A DNA stretch of 64,000 nucleotides from Diphasiastrum complanatum (Eukaryota > Streptophyta > Lycopodiopsida > Lycopodiales > Lycopodiaceae). The notes beneath the pieces are model-generated. The model saw only the letters and a program-made list of their open reading frames with translations. It had not been told where the DNA came from and ran no database searches. The stretch lies in assembly GCA_029204225.1 (NCBI GenBank), contig CM055106.1, forward strand, positions 40,560,368-40,624,367, given 5' to 3'. Below are positions 60,760 through 64,000 of the stretch, in pieces (the stretch's first letter is position 1; each line of letters starts with the position of its first letter). The position numbers and the translations under genes are program-made.

Positions 60760-61385
60760 AATCGGGATCCTTGAATGCCTTGATTTTCAATTTCAAGATG
60801 ACACAAAAATTCTTGTGTGCTTCCTAATTTAACCCTTTTGTAAAGATATCAGCCGCCATGTACGAGGTTCTACAAAACTTCAGACTTACCTTCTTGTCGA
60901 GTATCCTGCCCTTGATAGTGGTACTTAATCTTGATGTGCTTGCACCTAGAGTGAAATCTAGGATTGATCGATAATGCTATAGCACTCTAATTGTTGCACT
61001 GAATGATTGTTGGAGCAGTTTGTTTGAGACCAATGTCAGACAATAGATCCTCAATCAAATTGACTCTTTAGTGGCTTGAGAGGCTGCAATGTACTTTGAC
61101 TGTCGACAACATTGTGATGGAGGTTTGCTTTCGACCGTTCTAGGATACTAGACCATTATTGAACAGGAAGACAAATCCAGAAGTTGATTTTCTAGTGTCG
61201 ACATCACCTGCCCAATTCGCATCTGTGTATCCATGAAGTGTATGAATATCGAATGGATCCTCTCCATAGCACTTTTCTGTCTGCAGGCAGCTTGGTGACA
61301 GTCCAAGTGTTGTTCTTTAGCAGCGAGTTGAACTCCTTGTCCATGGCTTTATTCCAAAGATCTGAATCAGCTTGTGACATTGCTT
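60760..61385 (-). pseudogene. Copia D RT start fused to RNase H (deleted RT)
   Basis: On the minus strand SDLWNKAMDKEFNSLLKNNT and WTVTKLPADRK (RT start) jump near 61.28 kb to RNase H text (LHGYTDANW-like, DTRKSTSGF-like, SINPRFHSRCKHIKIKYH). Most of RT is missing and there are several stops and shifts. Confidence 0.75.
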
Positions 61386-61387
61386 CT

Positions 61388-62741
61388 TCAATTGTGGTCG
61401 GCTCCTGTTAGAATAGTGAACAAACTCATCAGTGAATCGAATAAGCTGAGCTCAAATCTGGTTGGAGCTTTTGTCTGCAAAATTCGACTTTGTGTTGCCT
61501 GTGTCGGTTGTTCCCGACTTGCAGCTTCTTTATCTTCCTCTGAATCTGATTGTACAGACTGACTACTTGAAGGAATCGAAATGGTATTTTGATATACATC
61601 ATTTGTTGGGGCAGAGTCGATAGACTGGATCTGGTTCTTGCCCTTCAAATTAGTAAAGTGATCTTCAATGAAAGTCACATCTCTCTTAGCAAAAATTTTA
61701 CAAGTTGCAATATTGTATAGTCGATACATGCCATTTGAAGAAGAATAACCAACAAAAATAGTTTTGATTGAATGCTCATCTAATTTCTTTCTTGTATCCT
61801 CTGGGACATGAGTATAGGCAGTGCATCCAAAGACTCTTAAATGCGTTAATGAAGGTTTGGATCCAGTCCAAATTTCATAAAGAGTCTTGCTGTCAGGTAA
61901 GCCTTTAGTTATACGTCGATTTTGCACGTATGCTATTGTTGACACAACATGTTGCCAAAATGATTTGGGCAACGAAGCATGAGTGATCATGCATTTGGTA
62001 GATTTGACTAAGGTCCCGTTCTTCCTTTCTGCCAAATGCATTTGAGATGTATTCACTGCCATTGTGACTCCTGAGAGCTTTAATTCTTTTGCATGTCTGC
62101 AACTTTGCATGCTCTTTGTACTTTTTGAAAAATTGGAAAGCTTCAGATTTGTGCTTCATAAAATATACAACAATTCTTTTAGACTAGTCATCGATGAATG
62201 CAATAAAGAACTTTGTACCAAGCAGTGATAGTGTTTGGGTGAAGCCACATATATCAGTATGAACTATGTCTAGCAAATCTTTAGATATGTGTTCTTGATT
62301 TGACTTAAATGGCCTTCTAGTCTGCTTTTCTATGATACAACTTTGGCAGACATGAGGGTCGACAGTTCGATAGTCAAAATCAAGAATTGAAGAACACTTA
62401 GACATGTTAGCAATCAAAATATGATTAAGGTGACCAAGTCTATAATGCCAAATCAATTCTTTATACATAGATGTTGAACTGCTTAAAGCACAATTAGTCG
62501 CAGAGTAACAATGAGTAAGCCTATAGATATATCCTTGCCTCTCTCTGAGTGCAAGGACTTTCTTACATTTATCAAGAATCTTACATGTTTCTGTTTCGAA
62601 CTCTACCTTATGTCCTAAATCAGTAATTCGACTGACCGACAATAGATTTGTCGTCAGATTTGGGACATACAATACGTTTGGTATGAACTTCGATAGTCCA
62701 TGCTGAAAATTTAGTCTAACAATACATTTGCCTTCGATCAT
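61388..62741 (-). pseudogene. Copia D protease end, pre-integrase and integrase
   Basis: From 62741 downwards: CIVRLNFQHGLSKFIPNVLY, LLSVSRITDLGHKVEF, WHYRLGHLNHILIANM, CQSCIIEKQTRRPFKSN, LLDIVHTDICG and FIAFIDD. After a stop at about 62184: SEAFQFFKKYKEHAKLQT, IKALRSHNGSEYI (second catalytic Asp replaced by His), a shift, and HLAERKNGTLVKSTKCM retaining the Glu. Then LRVFGCTAYTHVPEDTRKKL and a Ser/Gln-rich linker. Standard order for copia pol, broken by shifts near 61.95-62.1 kb. Confidence 0.88.
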
Positions 62742-63300
62742 GTGTGAGCTGTTGTCTCCAAGGTCGACAAATTTCTTGGTGCTGTAGGTTGAATAATCGA
62801 TAAACCATTCTTGATGAATGTGGGTGTCGCTCTAGAATCGAGGAACCACTCGTCAACTTGTTCGACATGGTGATGGTTCACCATGAAGGCATTCTACTCG
62901 TCATCATTTTCGGCATTCTGCTTCGAATCGATAGCTGCGTTGGCTTGTTGATCCAGCTGTTTCTTCTTGCTGTTGTTGAACTTCAAGATTCGGCAGTCCT
63001 GGATCTCGTGATTCTTCCTTTTGCAGTATTTGCAGAACATTCTTTCTTTGTTCTGAGCAGGTTGTTGATTATGATTCGGACCTTGCTTTTGTGACTGCTT
63101 CTGATTGCTGTCGAATTGTCAGCCTTCTTCTTCTGTTGCTTCTTTGAATTGTTCTTGTAGAATAGAGCTTGCGACTCGTTGATGGAGGATGAGGATGCTC
63201 CATTCCTTTGAGTTTCACATCATTGTTATGACTCTGGACAAAGTCATATCTGAGTGAGTAGAAATCATCAGTTTTCATGAGAGGATGACAAGCTAGACAA
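62742..63300 (-). pseudogene. Copia D gag C-terminus with zinc knuckle
   Basis: Minus-strand text CKYCKRKNHEIQDC at about 63.0 kb is a CX2CX4HX4C knuckle, followed by NNSKKKQLDQQANAA and the protease region EWFLDS-like near 62.85 kb (DSRAT in place of DSGAS, so the protease motif is degraded). The upstream frame (63278-63069) is shifted. Confidence 0.75.
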
Positions 63301-63476
63301 TAAGGTCATGACAGCGTTCGAAACTTCGATCACTGAACCTATTGCTGCCATTTGTTTTAACAAAGTTTTGAATTGATTTATTGATTTTGAACAGAATCAC
63401 ATTCTGACATTCTGAGTGAGAAGAACTTTCTCCTCAGATGCAACTTCAAAGTGACATCTCTCACTTCTTTCACAAA

Positions 63477-63811
63477 TGGGATTAAGGCACTACGTGTTGT
63501 TGGCAGTTGCTGTCGGACAGAATTTGATTCCGTTAGAAATTCCGTCCGGGCGTGATAGTGTTGAGTAGCCGAATAATCGAGAGTCGATGGTGACTGCTCG
63601 ATAGTTCGATGATGGCTGCCAAATAGACGATGATGCATAGTTCGATAGTTCGGCCGTGCTAACAGAACACTCATCGAATGTATTTCTGTAGATTGTTAGA
63701 AAAACCAGTGTATTTCTGCAGAGTATGTGACTTTACAAGTGTTTACATACAGCGAGTGAATGGATCTAGATTAGCAATGAGATAAGGGATGGAGAGGATA
63801 GAAATCCAACG
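63477..63811 (-). repeat. 5' LTR of copia element D
   Basis: 335 bp, over 90% like the 3' LTR by eye. Right edge CCAACG has G where the other LTR has A. Confidence 0.85.
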
Positions 63812-63816
63812 CTTTC

Positions 63817-64000
63817 TAGAAAAATCATCTACAAAGGTCGTGAAGTATTATGCCCCCTCCTGTAGATCTTATTTGGGTTGGCCCCCACAATTTTGAATTG
63901 ATCAACTTAGGTATCTCCTTTGCCCTGTCAGCGCTTCCGTTGGGAGACTTTTGTTGGTGCTGCTTTCCCATAACACAAGCTTCACAAACTGATGAGCTTG
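63817..64000 (-). pseudogene. Older copia integrase fragment, cut by the window end
   Basis: On the minus strand, in pieces: CEACVMGKQHQQKSPNG-like, LWGPTQIRSTGGG, then FVDDFSRK directly at the edge of element D. This is the pre-integrase/integrase boundary (first catalytic Asp region altered). Element D landed just after FSRK. The relic continues past the window. Confidence 0.7.

Larger units (their letters stand above)
60392..63811 (-). mobile_element. Antisense copia element D with paired LTRs
   Basis: LTRs at 60392-60750 and 63477-63811 share TGGGATTAAGG at the left and GAAATCCAAC(A/G) at the right (complementary termini TGTTGG...). At 60751-60759 CCTCCCCTT is the complement of a polypurine tract AAGGGGAGG. 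No canonical PBS complement is seen left of 63477 (CACTTCTTTCACAAA there). Possible target duplication is CTTTT (60382-60386) / CTTTC (63812-63816), one mismatch. It lies downstream of NF-YB exon 2 and interrupts an older copia integrase. Confidence 0.85.

Overview
The window is nuclear DNA of a land plant with a large, repeat-rich genome. The evidence is Ty1/copia and Ty3/gypsy retrotransposons, a LINE relic, plant-type arginine decarboxylase sequence and a plant NF-YB transcription-factor gene with a GT-AG intron. A fern or gymnosperm would fit the dense nesting of decayed elements, but the sequence alone does not fix the lineage. No tRNA, rRNA, CRISPR array or prokaryotic operon was seen.

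Layout. 1-9.5 kb: tandem and dispersed repeats (a hairpin-bearing repeat, duplicated blocks with GA tracts, a GC-rich minisatellite, a foldback element) and one decayed proline/serine-rich ORF. 9.5-17.85 kb: a structurally complete copia element (9959-16893, paired 682-bp LTRs, GGACC target duplication) inserted in the LTR of an older antisense copia relic. 17.87-23.3 kb: a copia pol relic split by a gypsy-like element with tandem leader repeats, a gag remnant and CT-rich LTR-type units. 23.3-25.3 kb: an antisense copia gag piece and an unrecognised coding-like stretch. 25.8-31.6 kb: copia relics, including a head-to-head pair joined near 29.65 kb. 31.75-49.6 kb: decayed gypsy elements with long tandem-repeat leaders and inverted reverse-transcriptase fragments, plus unrecognised antisense ORFs. 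49.65-52.4 kb: a copia element lacking integrase core and RT. 52.5-53.1 kb: CT microsatellites. 53.3-54.4 kb: an arginine decarboxylase pseudogene. 54.75-57.4 kb: a LINE relic interrupted by a gypsy-related repeat. 58.2-59.95 kb: the only host gene that looks intact, NF-YB, whose last exon is not visible. 60.4-63.8 kb: an antisense copia element inserted in an older copia integrase fragment.

There is no multi-gene pathway here. The two recognised host-derived loci (NF-YB and the ADC pseudogene) show no functional link. I found no convincing new defence, metabolic or regulatory system. The most unusual signals are structural: the hairpin repeat family at 1-4.7 kb, a recurring arrangement in which a TATA-like box is followed within about 55-95 bp by a long GA/CT tract, the inverted RT fragments around 38.3/42.0 kb, the head-to-head copia junction, and a near-complete copia element whose integrase has lost its catalytic glutamate.
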